Shown here piece by piece: positions 1 through 8,873 of a DNA stretch of 64,000 bases. The DNA is from Massilia sp. IC2-477 (GTDB taxonomy: Bacteria > Pseudomonadota > Gammaproteobacteria > Burkholderiales > Burkholderiaceae_D). The stretch lies in the NCBI RefSeq assembly GCF_020707265.1, contig NZ_JAJFEQ010000006.1:1-64000 (forward strand), in the 5' to 3' direction. How positions within the stretch are numbered: position 1 is the stretch's first letter; the number at the start of each line of letters is the position of its first letter. A model generated the notes under the pieces. That model worked only from the letters and a program-made list of their open reading frames with translations. It was not told where the DNA came from and did no database searches. The translations under genes and the position numbers were made by a program.

Positions 1-19
1 CCTGCCCGATTCCGGACAG

Positions 20-2206
20 ATGCCGCTGCTGCTGGCGATGCTGGTGCTGCTGGCGACCCTGGTGGTGACCTTTACCGCCTGGAGCAGCGCCAAACGCAGC
101 GCCGAAAGCCAGCTGCTCGAGACCTTCGACTACCGCACGCGCGACATGGTGTACAGCATCAGCCGGCGCATGGCGATCTACGAACAGGTGCTGCGCGGCG
201 CGCGCGGCTACCTGCGCGGCTCGGTCGAGCTCGAGCGGCGCGACTGGGAAGAATACTATCGCGTGCTGCGCCTGGACCAGTCCTTCCCCGGCATGGAAGC
301 GCTCGGCATCGCCAGCATCGTGCCCCCAAGCGAGGTGGCCAGGCACGAAGCCCTCATGCGGCGCCGCGGCCATCCCGACTACACGCTGCACCCGCCCGGC
401 CCGCGCGAGCTGTACACGGCAATCACCCACATCGAACCTTTCGGCGGGCGCAACCTGCGCGCCTTCGGCTACGACATGTTCAGCGAACCGGTGCGCCGCG
501 CTGCGATGGAACGCGCGCGCGACAGCGGCCAGGCGGCCCTGAGCGGCAAGGTGGTGCTGGTACAGGAAGGCCTCTCGCACGAGGGTCCGGGCCGGCAGCA
601 GGCCGGGGCCCTGATGTACCTGCCGGTGTACCGCGCCGGCGAGCTGGCCGGCACCGTCGAGCAAAGGCGCAGCGCGATCGTCGGCTGGGTCTATGCCCCG
701 TTCCGGATCAACGACCTGATGCGGGGACTGGGCGGCGCCCATTCGCTCGACCTCGAGGTCGAGATCCACGACGGCGAGCCGGTCGACGGCGCCAGCTTGC
801 TGTACCGCTCCCCGAACACCTGGAATGGTCCGAGCGACCGCGCGCGGCTGCGCACCAGCGCCCAGATCATCCCGGGCGGGCGCACCTGGACCATCACGAT
901 GCGCTCCAGCGCCGCCCTCGAGGCCAGCCTCGACACCACGCGTCCGCTCCTGATCGCGGCGACCGGCATCGGCCTCAGCGTCCTGCTGAGCCTGGTTGTC
1001 TGGCTGCTGGCCAGCGAGCGCCGCCGCGCGCTGCAGCTGGCGCAGGACATGACGCTCGAGCTGCGCCAGTCGCACGACCGCATCGCCAGTGAGCAGAAGC
1101 GCATCCAGGTGATCCTCGAGAACGCGCCGGACGCATTCGTCACGCTCGATGCGCAGGGCTGCATCACCGGCTGGAATACCCAGGCCAGCCGCCTGTTCGG
1201 CTGGAGCGCGGCGCAGGCGATCGGGCGCAACGCAGAGGAACTGCTGCCGGAAGAACGGCGCGCCGCCTTCCGCGCCGGCTTCGCGGTGTTCGCGCGCGGC
1301 GGCAGCTGCGCGATGCTGGGCGCGCCGACCGAACTGCTGGTCGTCGACCACGAGGGACAGCGTATCCCGGCCGAGGTGACCGTGGCGCAGCTGGTGGTGG
1401 AAGGCGGTTTCGGCGCCACCGCCTTCGTGCGCGACATCCGCCAGCGCAAGGAAGCGGAAGCGCGCGAGCAGCAGCGCCAGCAAGGCCTGGTCGAGGCGCG
1501 CCGGGCGCTGGCGCGCGCCCAGAAGCTGGAAGCGGTGGGCAAGCTCACCGGCGGCGTGGCGCACGACTTCAACAACATCCTGCACATCATCAGCGCCAAC
1601 GTGCAGCTGATGCTGCGCGCCGACAACACCAACCGCAAGCGCCTGCTCAGCATCCTCGACGCGGTCGAGCGCGGCGCGAAACTCGCGGGCCAGCTGCTGG
1701 CCTTCGCGCGGCGCCAGCCGCTGCACCCGCAGGAAGTGCACGTGGACGCGCTGCTGGAACGCATGGACAGCCTGGTGCAGCGCGCCGCGGGCGACCACAT
1801 CACGCTGGAAAAGCGCGTCCCGCCCGGCCTGTGGGCCACCCTGGTCGACCCGAACCAGCTGGAAAACGTGCTGCTCAACCTGGTCATCAATGCGCGCGAC
1901 GCGATGGAAGGCAACGGCCGCATCGTGCTGGCCCTGGACAATGTGCACATCGGCGAAGACCCCGACCTGGCGCCGGGCGACTACGTCACGGTGGCGGTCG
2001 CCGACAGCGGCCACGGCATGCCGCAGGACGTGATGGAGCGCGCCTTCGAGCCCTTCTTCACCACCAAGCCCGAGGGCAAGGGCACGGGCCTGGGCCTGTC
2101 GATGGCGCATGGCTTCGCGCGCCAGAGCGGCGGCGACATCCGCCTCGCGAGCGAACCCGGCAAGGGAACGACGGTGACGATCTACCTGCCGCGCCACGTG
2201 ACTTGA
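20..2206 (+). CDS. CHASE-PAS hybrid-type sensor histidine kinase (no receiver), possibly 5'-truncated
   Basis: Membrane sensor kinase that should autophosphorylate in response to a periplasmic ligand. From the ATG at 20: TM helix at residues 1-20, an extracytoplasmic CHASE-like domain (about 40-290), a second TM (about 309-332), a PAS domain (about 353-480), then the kinase core. The phosphoacceptor sits in GGVAHDFNNIL (His about 515), with N-box NLVINARDAM (about 620), G1 DSGHGMP and a G2 box GTGLGLSM. The HDFNN-type H-box is that of a family often paired with receivers, but no receiver follows here and no response regulator is adjacent. The reading frame is open to the window edge (codons from base 2), so the true start may lie upstream. 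The stop is 16 nt before a REP palindrome. Kinase identity is sure; the signal is unknown. Confidence 0.9.
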   Translation: MPLLLAMLVLLATLVVTFTAWSSAKRSAESQLLETFDYRTRDMVYSISRRMAIYEQVLRGARGYLRGSVELERRDWEEYYRVLRLDQSFPGMEALGIASIVPPSEVARHEALMRRRGHPDYTLHPPGPRELYTAITHIEPFGGRNLRAFGYDMFSEPVRRAAMERARDSGQAALSGKVVLVQEGLSHEGPGRQQAGALMYLPVYRAGELAGTVEQRRSAIVGWVYAPFRINDLMRGLGGAHSLDLEVEIHDGEPVDGASLLYRSPNTWNGPSDRARLRTSAQIIPGGRTWTITMRSSAALEASLDTTRPLLIAATGIGLSVLLSLVVWLLASERRRALQLAQDMTLELRQSHDRIASEQKRIQVILENAPDAFVTLDAQGCITGWNTQASRLFGWSAAQAIGRNAEELLPEERRAAFRAGFAVFARGGSCAMLGAPTELLVVDHEGQRIPAEVTVAQLVVEGGFGATAFVRDIRQRKEAEAREQQRQQGLVEARRALARAQKLEAVGKLTGGVAHDFNNILHIISANVQLMLRADNTNRKRLLSILDAVERGAKLAGQLLAFARRQPLHPQEVHVDALLERMDSLVQRAAGDHITLEKRVPPGLWATLVDPNQLENVLLNLVINARDAMEGNGRIVLALDNVHIGEDPDLAPGDYVTVAVADSGHGMPQDVMERAFEPFFTTKPEGKGTGLGLSMAHGFARQSGGDIRLASEPGKGTTVTIYLPRHVT

Positions 2207-2221
2207 CAGGATTGCATTTCG

Positions 2222-2255
2222 GTAGGGTGGGCGGGTCTCCCGCCCACGCGGTCAA
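2222..2255 (+). repeat. REP palindrome, copy 1 (left flank of RAYT)
   Basis: A perfect 9-bp stem, GTGGGCGGG/CCCGCCCAC, with a 3-nt loop, bounded by GTAGG on one side and GCGGT on the other. The same asymmetric unit recurs at 2871, 25614, 25659, 35158, 49149, 53555 and 53633. It begins 16 nt after the stop of the histidine kinase gene. Confidence 0.9.
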
Positions 2256-2279
2256 CCAACGCATACCCTGTTACAACGC

Positions 2280-2813
2280 CTATTCAAAACGCATTCCTTC
2301 ACAATCCGGATTGCCTCCCCAATCCACTGCATAGATTCCGTCTCGCACACACCGTGCAAACGTCGAATACGGCCATTCCGACACTGCACCCACCAAGCCA
2401 TGCTTCACCGGATTGAAATGGATGTAATCGACGTGGCGCTCCATGTCGATTTCGTCCTGGATCTGATGTTCCCAGAAGCGCCGCTGCCAGATGGGAGCTT
2501 CACGCTTTTGCCGGCGTGATGTGGAAAGGCTTAACTCGTATGCATCGCGGCATGCGTAGGACACGGCATGCTTGATCTGAGACCAGCGTGTCGAGAAATT
2601 CGTGTCTCCGTCTGACAGCGTCCAGATGCAATGCAAGTGGTCAGGCATCAGGACCATCGCGTCGATCCTGAATGGCAGACGAAGACGGACGCGTTCGATT
2701 GCAGAACGCAAAGCCTCCCGTATTGGCTGGTCGCACAAGATCGGACAGCGCCTGTGGCTGACGACGGTAAAGAAGTACGAAGTGCCAGTAGTGGCGCGAC
2801 GGTAGCGGGACAT
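2280..2813 (-). CDS. REP-associated tyrosine transposase (RAYT, Y1/HUH superfamily)
   Basis: 177-residue Y1-type nuclease/transposase. The metal-binding HUH motif is visible as MPDHLHCIW, and the candidate catalytic tyrosine lies in HVDYIHFNP, followed by NPVKHGLV, a block typical of RAYTs. Family members nick REP hairpins and are thought to spread REP/REPIN sequences. The frame extends upstream to a GTG at 2897, but that start lies inside the REP. The ATG at 2813, giving an N-terminus MSRYRRA, matches the family and is preferred. The gene is flanked by REPs in inverted orientation. It appears intact, with no frameshift. Mobility is inferred, not shown. Confidence 0.9.
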   Translation of the reverse strand: MSRYRRATTGTSYFFTVVSHRRCPILCDQPIREALRSAIERVRLRLPFRIDAMVLMPDHLHCIWTLSDGDTNFSTRWSQIKHAVSYACRDAYELSLSTSRRQKREAPIWQRRFWEHQIQDEIDMERHVDYIHFNPVKHGLVGAVSEWPYSTFARCVRDGIYAVDWGGNPDCEGMRFE

Positions 2814-2870
2814 CGGCGCATCGTACGGTAGAGCCGGACGTAAGCCGTGTGGCGGATCAAACGTGCGTAG

Positions 2871-2902
2871 ACCGCGTGGGCGGGAAAACCCGCCCACCCT
2901 AC
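2871..2902 (-). repeat. REP palindrome, copy 2 (right flank of RAYT)
   Basis: Same unit as copy 1 in the opposite orientation, with a 9-bp stem GTGGGCGGG/CCCGCCCAC and a 4-nt AAAA loop. Its terminal CTA (2899-2901) reads as the TAG stop of the convergent diguanylate cyclase gene. Confidence 0.9.
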
Positions 2903-4791
2903 GCCTGGTAGGCGGCGGTCACGCGGTTGCGCCCGTGCGCCTTGGCGTCGTACATCGCCAGGTCGGCCGCGTGCAGCAGGGCTTCGGCGTCCATGCCGTC
3001 GTCGGGGAACAGGGCGATGCCCAGGCTGCCCGAGATGCGCAGCACCAGTTCGCCGTCCTCGAAGGGCTGGTTCAGCTGGTACAGGATGTTCTCGGCCACG
3101 GTGGAGGCATCGGCCAGGCTGTCGCAGCGCGGCAGCAGCACGACGAATTCGTCGCCGCCCACGCGCGCCAGCGTGTCGGCTTCGCGCAGGCCAGCGCGCA
3201 GGCGCCGCGCCACCAGCTGCAGCAGGCGGTCGCCGACGGCGTGGCCATGGGTATCATTGACGGGTTTGAACTGGTCGAGGTCGAAATAGATCACCGCCAC
3301 CTTGTGGCCGTCGCGGCTGGCGGTGCGGATGGCCTGGCGCAGGCGGTCGCCCAGCAGCACGCGGTTGGGCAGCCCGGTCAGCGCGTCTTCGTGCGCCAGG
3401 CGGCGCATGCGCGCTTCCTCGTGCTTGCGGGCGTCGATATTGGAGAAGGTGCCGACCATGCGCATCGGCATGCCGAGTTCGTCGCGCTCGCTGACGGTGC
3501 CGCGCGCGTCGGTCCAGCTCCAGTCACCATTGCGCAGGCGTACACGGAACTCGGCCGCGAAGTCCTCGGTCTTGCCCGCCAGGTGGCCGCGCAGTTGCGC
3601 ACGCAGCTCCGGCAGGTCGTCGGGATGGACAATGGCGTCGAGCGCGCTGCCGTACCAGGAGATCACCGAGCGCTCGGTGTCCAGGATCTTGCGGGCGCGC
3701 GCCGACAGCGTGGCCAGGCCCGTTACCACGTCGCAGTCCCACACGCCGTCGCCGGTGGCGCTCAGCGCCAGCTTCCAGCGCGCCTCGGCCGCGGCCAGCG
3801 CCTTCAGCGCCCGGCGCCGGCGGTCGGTGGCGCCCAGGGCGGCCCAACCCAGCAGGGTCAGGACGAGCGAGACGGCGGCGCCGACCCAGGTCAGCACCGC
3901 GCGCTGCTGGGTGAAGCGGGCCTCGGCATCCTGCACCGCTTCGCCGACCGTCACTACCATGCCGTATTCGGGCAGCTTGTGCCAGGTGTAGAAGCGCTCG
4001 ATGCCGTCGATCTGGCCGACGCGGCGGAAACTCCCCGTCACCGGGCTGTGCGACGCATGCGGATTGTCCTTCAGCACCTGGCCGGTGCCGTGGTTGATGC
4101 TGCCGCGGGTGCTGCGCGCGATGACGGTGCCGTCGGTGCGCATCAGCGACACCGAGGCGTTGGGACCAAGGTCGATGTCGTCGTAGAAGCGCACGAAGTA
4201 ATCCGGCGCGACGGTGGCCATGATCACTCCCTGCAGGCGGCCTTGGGCGTCGCGGACCGAGCGGCTGAACTGCACCGCCCAGGCGTGCGTGAGCGGACAG
4301 ATCACCGGCCGGCTCACGTAGATGCGGTCGTCGCTGATCCCGAGGTGGGCCTGGTAGCTGATGGCCTGCTGCATGTCGCGCCCGCCGTGCGAGGGGGCGG
4401 CATTGGTGTAGGCCACCCTGCCCTGCGCGTCGAACACGGTGACCATCAGCGGCACCCGCTGGCGCAGGTGGCGCGCATGCTCGCCGACGGCCTTGGGAAA
4501 GTCGGCGCGGTCGTTCTGCCAGATACTGCGCAGCTGGATCAGCGACAGGTCGACGATGCCGACGGTGGCGCGCACTTCCTCGGTAAAGACGCGGGCATAG
4601 TTGCGCAGGTCGCGCTTGCTGCCGGCCTGGGCCAGGCTGGCGAAGCGCGACTGCTCGACCGCCACCAGACCCCAGACGATGGGCAGCATCAAGGCCAGGT
4701 AGATGGCCAGGTCGCGCAGCACGCGGGGCCGGAAGAAATCGCCCAGGCGTACGCGGGATGGGGGCTTGGCGGAGGGAGTAAGCGAAGGCAT
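2899..4791 (-). CDS. Cache-PAS-GGDEF diguanylate cyclase
   Basis: Membrane-anchored enzyme predicted to make cyclic di-GMP from two GTP. Using the ATG at 4791 (630 aa): TM1 at about 22-42, a large periplasmic double-Cache-like sensor, TM2 at about 285-307, a PAS/PAC fold (about 325-455) and a C-terminal GGDEF domain. The active-site GGDEF is intact at about residues 545-549. An inhibitory I-site RxxD (READ) lies five residues upstream, so product feedback is expected. A TTG at 4818 would add nine residues; neither start has a good ribosome-binding site. The stop codon lies inside a REP palindrome, so the last residues may have been reshaped by REP insertion. The ligand is unknown. Confidence 0.92.
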   Translation of the reverse strand: MPSLTPSAKPPSRVRLGDFFRPRVLRDLAIYLALMLPIVWGLVAVEQSRFASLAQAGSKRDLRNYARVFTEEVRATVGIVDLSLIQLRSIWQNDRADFPKAVGEHARHLRQRVPLMVTVFDAQGRVAYTNAAPSHGGRDMQQAISYQAHLGISDDRIYVSRPVICPLTHAWAVQFSRSVRDAQGRLQGVIMATVAPDYFVRFYDDIDLGPNASVSLMRTDGTVIARSTRGSINHGTGQVLKDNPHASHSPVTGSFRRVGQIDGIERFYTWHKLPEYGMVVTVGEAVQDAEARFTQQRAVLTWVGAAVSLVLTLLGWAALGATDRRRRALKALAAAEARWKLALSATGDGVWDCDVVTGLATLSARARKILDTERSVISWYGSALDAIVHPDDLPELRAQLRGHLAGKTEDFAAEFRVRLRNGDWSWTDARGTVSERDELGMPMRMVGTFSNIDARKHEEARMRRLAHEDALTGLPNRVLLGDRLRQAIRTASRDGHKVAVIYFDLDQFKPVNDTHGHAVGDRLLQLVARRLRAGLREADTLARVGGDEFVVLLPRCDSLADASTVAENILYQLNQPFEDGELVLRISGSLGIALFPDDGMDAEALLHAADLAMYDAKAHGRNRVTAAYQA

Positions 4792-5003
4792 GGACGACGG
4801 ACTGCGGCAGCGGAACAATGGCGAAGGAGGCGAAGCCGGGCGTCTTGCTTGCGCCTGCTATAAGTTCTCGATCGCGCCCGTCGTGATGGAGTCGATTATA
4901 CCTGTCGTTTCCTTGTGGAACTTATTGTTGGCTTAAATTTGATGGATTTGATGCCGCAAAGCAACGCTATTCCCGGCCAGGAGCTGCATGCTAGAGTGCG
5001 AGC

Positions 5004-5393
5004 ATGAAACCCTTCTATAACGCGGCGGGGGTGCTGGCGCTGTTGCTGGGCATCCTCGGCATCTTCCTGCCGCTGCTGCCGACCACGCCCTTCCTGCTGC
5101 TGGCGTCGTGGTGCTTCGCGCGTGGCTCGGAGCGCCTGCACGGCTGGCTGCTGTCGCACCGCGTGTTCGGGGAATACCTGCGCAACTTCGAGGGCGGCCG
5201 CGGCATTCCGCTGAAGGCGAAGATCGTCGCCACGGCCATGCTGTGGGTATCGCTGCTGCTGGCGATGCGGCGCCTGCTTGAAACGGATCGCCCGCTGCTG
5301 GTCGGCGTGCTGCTGCTGACCGGCGCGGGCGTCAGCATCTACCTGTGGCGCTACCTGCCGACGCTCCGGCTGGAGCGCCCGGGGCGAGGCTAG
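5004..5393 (+). CDS. YbaN-like DUF454 inner membrane protein
   Basis: 129-residue hydrophobic protein of the DUF454/YbaN family, of unknown function. The N-terminal helix (about 6-28) runs into the family signature PLLPTTPFLLLASWCFARGS (about 27-46), where small and polar residues break the helix. A second hydrophobic pair spans about 75-120. The length matches the family. It stands alone, convergent with the secreted protein at 5400-5804 with only 6 nt between the stops. Confidence 0.85.
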   Translation: MKPFYNAAGVLALLLGILGIFLPLLPTTPFLLLASWCFARGSERLHGWLLSHRVFGEYLRNFEGGRGIPLKAKIVATAMLWVSLLLAMRRLLETDRPLLVGVLLLTGAGVSIYLWRYLPTLRLERPGRG

Positions 5394-5399
5394 ACTGCC

Positions 5400-5804
5400 T
5401 CAGGAACAGCCGCGCTTGAAGCGTCCGCGGCTGTCGGCCGGATAGCTGAGCACAATGGTGTCGGTGCGCTCGCCCGGCAGCCAGGTCATCTGGACGTCGC
5501 CCTCACGCGAGGCGAAACGGTGCGGACCGACTTCGTCCAGCCGCACCCGGCTCCATTTGCCGAAATCGGCATACACCTGCTGGTCGAGGTCGATCAGCTC
5601 GAGCCGGCGGCCATTCGACAGCGCATAGCTGCCCTCGACTTCACTGGCAAGCTGGGCGCCAGTGGCGATGAAGCCGTTCGGGCCGGCCACGGTGGCGCGT
5701 TGCGCGGTGACGTTCACCTTGCCTCCGGGACCGCACTGGGCGGCTGAGGCAAGGGGTGCGGCCAGCAGGCATGCTGCCGCGACGAGCGGATAAATGCTGC
5801 GCAT
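5400..5804 (-). CDS. Secreted hypothetical protein
   Basis: 134-residue exported protein not recognised as a named family. It starts with a signal peptide (hydrophobic residues 7-20, ASA-A cleavage near 21-22) and has a well-placed AAAGGAGAT ribosome-binding site before the ATG. The mature part is small and beta-rich, with one cysteine just after cleavage and one at the C-terminus (KRGCS), possibly forming a disulphide. A role in the periplasm or envelope is all that can be inferred. Confidence 0.7.
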   Translation of the reverse strand: MRSIYPLVAAACLLAAPLASAAQCGPGGKVNVTAQRATVAGPNGFIATGAQLASEVEGSYALSNGRRLELIDLDQQVYADFGKWSRVRLDEVGPHRFASREGDVQMTWLPGERTDTIVLSYPADSRGRFKRGCS

Positions 5805-6000
5805 GACATCTCCTTTGCATGGTCAGAAGGCAGCCGCACCATGGCGGCCGTCCTGCCAATTCAGACAGCGCAAGCACCTAGGAGTGCACGCGGTTCCCGT
5901 GGTTGCGAAAACGCTTTGAGACCGATCAAGCTTCATGATGTTTGCACGCCGCAAGCAAGCTGACGCCGCATTGGCCCGATTCCGGATAATGTCCTTACTT

Positions 6001-6963
6001 ATGGAAATCCAATTCCTCGGAACCTCCTCCGGCACACCGACCCGGTCGCGCAACATGACGGCGATCGCCCTGCGCACGCGCGGAGCAAAGCACTGGTCGC
6101 TGGTCGACTGCGCCGAAGGCACGCAACATCGCCTGCTGCGCACCAGCATGTCGCCGATGAGCCTGCGCGCCATCTTCATCACCCACCTGCATGGCGACCA
6201 CTGCTACGGCCTGCCCGGCCTGCTGGCCAGCGCCGGCATGCTGAATCGCACGGCGCCGATGGCCATCGTCGGCCCGGCGCCGCTGCGCGGCATGATGGAA
6301 TGCATCATGGAAGCGACCCAGCTCACGCTCCCCTACCCGATCGACTGGGTGGCGATCGAGGACCTGGCGCACACCGACATCCTTCCTGACCTGCGCGTGC
6401 ACGCCACGCGCCTGTCGCACCGCATCGATTGCTGGGCCTACAGCTTCACCGAGGCCGCGGTCGAGCGCAAACTCGACATCGGCAAGCTGAAGGCGGGCGC
6501 CATCCCGGCGGGACCAGCCTGGGGCGAGATCCAGCAGGGCCGCAACGTGGTGCTGGCGGACGGGCGCGTCGTGGTGGCGGAGCAGTTCCTGCTGCCGCCG
6601 CGCCGCTCGCGCAAGGTGATCATCGCGGGCGACAACGACAGCCCCGAGCTCCTGGCGAGGGAAGCGAACGGCGCCGACCTGCTGGTGCACGAGGCAACCT
6701 ATACCGAAGCGGTCCTGCACAAGGTCGGCCCCGGCCCGCAGCACAGTTCGGCCGCGATGGTGGCGCGCATGGCGCAAGAGGCGGCGCTGCCGAACCTGAT
6801 CCTGACCCACTTCAGCCCGCGCTACCAGGACCGCGAAGGCGCGCTGACATTGAACGACATCGAACGCGAGGCGCGCGAGCACTATACCGGCACGCTGTTC
6901 CTCGCGCGCGACCTGGCCAGGTACGAGCTCGGGAAGGACGGCAGCCTGCATGCGCTGCAGTAA
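6001..6963 (+). CDS. rnz: Ribonuclease Z
   Basis: 320-residue metallo-beta-lactamase-fold endonuclease that removes 3' trailers from tRNA precursors. It begins MEIQFLGTSSGTPT, the RNase Z N-terminus, carries the zinc motif THLHGDH (about 61-67) with GLPG just after it, and has later metal ligands in AGDND and LTHFSPR. Length matches short-form bacterial RNase Z. The frame extends upstream to 5935, but the ATG at 6001 matches the family start. It could also be called an ElaC-type MBL hydrolase, but the motif set favours RNase Z. Confidence 0.88.
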   Translation: MEIQFLGTSSGTPTRSRNMTAIALRTRGAKHWSLVDCAEGTQHRLLRTSMSPMSLRAIFITHLHGDHCYGLPGLLASAGMLNRTAPMAIVGPAPLRGMMECIMEATQLTLPYPIDWVAIEDLAHTDILPDLRVHATRLSHRIDCWAYSFTEAAVERKLDIGKLKAGAIPAGPAWGEIQQGRNVVLADGRVVVAEQFLLPPRRSRKVIIAGDNDSPELLAREANGADLLVHEATYTEAVLHKVGPGPQHSSAAMVARMAQEAALPNLILTHFSPRYQDREGALTLNDIEREAREHYTGTLFLARDLARYELGKDGSLHALQ

Positions 6964-6987
6964 AGCGAGCCCGGCTACAATCGCCCC

Positions 6988-7305
6988 ATGCCCAAGAAGA
7001 CCCCCATTTTTCCCGGACCCCAGACCGCGCGCGGCGCCGTGCTCGCAGTGCTGCTGTCGAACGAAGACCAGCTGGGTGCCGAACCGCTGCGCGGCCGCAT
7101 CACCCTCGCCGCCATCGTGCGCGCGCTCAAGCGCAAGTACCACTGGCCGATCGAAACCGAAAGCTTCCCGTCGAACAGCGCCGACGGCCGCGCCACCTGG
7201 GCCACTGTCTACAGCCTGCCGCCGGAAGTCATCGCCAAGGCCCTGAAGGCGGGCGGGCACGACTGGCTCAGGAGCCGCAGGTCGGGCGGCGGCGGCGACG
7301 CATAG
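6988..7305 (+). CDS. Conserved-looking hypothetical protein upstream of endonuclease III
   Basis: 105-residue soluble protein with no recognised domain. It has a helix-rich middle (LAAIVRALKRKYHWPIETES) followed by a short strand-helix segment (TWATVYSLPPEVIAKALKAG), which looks like a small alpha/beta or winged-helix-like fold. The C-terminus is a Gly/Arg tail. It ends one base before the ATG of the nth-family gene, so the two are almost certainly co-transcribed, and a link to DNA repair or binding is a reasonable but untested guess. Confidence 0.65.
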   Translation: MPKKTPIFPGPQTARGAVLAVLLSNEDQLGAEPLRGRITLAAIVRALKRKYHWPIETESFPSNSADGRATWATVYSLPPEVIAKALKAGGHDWLRSRRSGGGGDA

Positions 7306-7306
7306 C

Positions 7307-7972
7307 ATGGACAAGCGGCCCTTCGACATCGACCTCGCGCTCGAGCGCATCGAAGCGGCCGTGCAGCCCTGGCCCAAGGCGGCCTTGTTCCAGCTGGCCG
7401 AAGAAGGGTTTACGTCGACCTTCGAGCAGCTGCTGGCCTGCATCATCTCGATCCGCACCTACGACGAAGTGACGCTGCCGGTGTCGCGCCGGCTGTTCGC
7501 GCAGGCGCGCACGCCCTCCGCCATCGCGGGGCTCGGCTGGGAAGAACTGGACGCCCTGATCAGCCCCTCGACCTTCCACGAGCGCAAGGCACAGCAGATC
7601 CTGGCAATCGCGCGCGAGGTGGTCGAACGCTTCGGCGAAACCCTGCCGGGCGAACGCGAGGTGCTGCTGTCCTTTGCCGGCGTCGGTCCGAAGTGCGCCA
7701 ACCTGGTGCTGGGCGTGGCCTGCGGGACGCCCGTCATCAGCGTCGACATCCACGTGCACCGGGTGACTGGGCGCTGGGGCTATGTGAAGGCGGCGACGCC
7801 CGAGAAGACCCTGCTGGCGCTGGAAGCCACGCTGCCGCGACAGCACTGGATCACCATCAACCGGCTGCTGGTCCCGTTCGGCAAGCACATCTGCACCGGG
7901 ACGAAGCCCAAGTGTTCGACCTGCCCCGTGCTCGACATGTGCCGGCAGGTGGGCGTGACGGAGCATCGCTAA
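7307..7972 (+). CDS. Endonuclease III family DNA glycosylase/AP lyase
   Basis: 221-residue HhH-GPD base-excision repair enzyme. The helix-hairpin-helix with catalytic lysine reads FAGVGPKCANL, and the catalytic aspartate follows in VDIHVHR. A C-terminal 4Fe-4S cluster loop has the exact spacing Cx6Cx2Cx5C (CTGTKPKCSTCPVLDMC). Length and motifs fit Nth. It starts one base after the preceding small gene and its last four bases overlap the stop of the convergent LysR gene. A specialised paralogue of Nth is possible, so no symbol is given. Confidence 0.9.
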   Translation: MDKRPFDIDLALERIEAAVQPWPKAALFQLAEEGFTSTFEQLLACIISIRTYDEVTLPVSRRLFAQARTPSAIAGLGWEELDALISPSTFHERKAQQILAIAREVVERFGETLPGEREVLLSFAGVGPKCANLVLGVACGTPVISVDIHVHRVTGRWGYVKAATPEKTLLALEATLPRQHWITINRLLVPFGKHICTGTKPKCSTCPVLDMCRQVGVTEHR

Positions 7973-8868
7973 GCCTGGCGAATCAGCGGCAGCTGCCCCA
8001 GCTCTTCCACCGCGAAATCGACGAAGGCCCGCACCCGCAGCGCCATGTGCCGCGCACTTGGGAAGACCAGGTGCACGGGAAGCGCCTCCGGTTCGTAGGC
8101 ACTTAACAGGCGCACCAGGCTGCCCGCCTGCAGGTCGGGCGCCGCTTGGTAGGACAGCGCCTGCGCAATGCCGAAGCCCGCGCGCGCCGCGTTCAGGACA
8201 CCCTCGATGTCGTTCAGCCGCAGGCGCGGCGTGAAGCGCACGATGTGCTCGCGCTCGCCCGTACGGTAGCGCCACTCCGCCAGGCCCCGCACCGCGGTGC
8301 CGAGGATCAGCTCGTGCCCTCCCAGGTCCTCCGGTGTGGCCGGTTCGCCATGCTGCGCCAGGTAAGCGGGACTGGCCAACGTCATGCGCCGCACCTCGCC
8401 CACCCGGCGCGCCACCAGGCCGGAACTGTCGAGCGGCCCGATGCGCAGCGCGACGTCGATACCGTTTTCTATCAGGTCCATGTTGCGATCGCCCAGGACC
8501 AGCTCGACCTGGATTTCCGGATAGCGCATCAGGAAGCGCGTGACGATCGGCGCCACGTGGCGGCGGCCGAACACCATCGGCGCCGTCACGCGCAGCAGGC
8601 CGCGCGGCACCGCCGCGTCGTGCTCGCTGATCGCGCCCTCGTAGTCCGCCAGCAGGCGCCGCGCCTGCTCGGCCAGGCGCAGTCCCTCGCTGGTGGCCGT
8701 CAAGCGGCGCGTGCTGCGCTCGAACAGGCGCAGGCCGACGCGCTCTTCCAGGGTGGCGAGGCTGCGCGTGACGGCCGAAGGCGAACGGCGCAGCTTCTGC
8801 GCGGCTGCGGACATGCTGCCCGCGTCCAGGATGGCCAGGAAGACCTGCAGTTCGTCCAGACGGTCCAT
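7969..8868 (-). CDS. LysR-family transcriptional regulator
   Basis: 299-residue LTTR. The N-terminal winged helix-turn-helix (residues 1-60) shows the signature AGSMSAAAQKLRRSPSAVTR, followed by the linker helix and a substrate-binding domain (about 90-295) of periplasmic-binding-protein fold. It is divergent from the GST gene across a 100-bp gap that holds an inverted repeat, the normal layout for an LTTR controlling its neighbour. The inducer is unknown. Confidence 0.92.
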   Translation of the reverse strand: MDRLDELQVFLAILDAGSMSAAAQKLRRSPSAVTRSLATLEERVGLRLFERSTRRLTATSEGLRLAEQARRLLADYEGAISEHDAAVPRGLLRVTAPMVFGRRHVAPIVTRFLMRYPEIQVELVLGDRNMDLIENGIDVALRIGPLDSSGLVARRVGEVRRMTLASPAYLAQHGEPATPEDLGGHELILGTAVRGLAEWRYRTGEREHIVRFTPRLRLNDIEGVLNAARAGFGIAQALSYQAAPDLQAGSLVRLLSAYEPEALPVHLVFPSARHMALRVRAFVDFAVEELGQLPLIRQA

Positions 8869-8873
8869 GATTC

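Larger units (their letters stand above)
2222..2902. mobile_element. RAYT with inverted flanking REPs (REPtron-like unit)
   Basis: The unit is a single transposase-like gene flanked by REP copies in opposite orientation (2222-2255 and 2871-2902), with the GTAGGG ends outward and the GCGGT ends facing the gene. This is the classic arrangement of RAYT genes, which are domesticated IS200/IS605-related enzymes that act on the REP sequences bracketing them. No target-site duplication or extra inverted repeats are seen, as expected for single-strand Y1 transposition. The right REP also forms the end of the convergent GGDEF gene, whose TAG stop (2899-2901) lies inside it. Confidence 0.8.

Noticed and set aside
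2814..2897. N-terminal extension of the RAYT gene to the GTG at 2897
   Set aside because: The added residues are translated REP sequence; the ATG at 2813 gives the family start.
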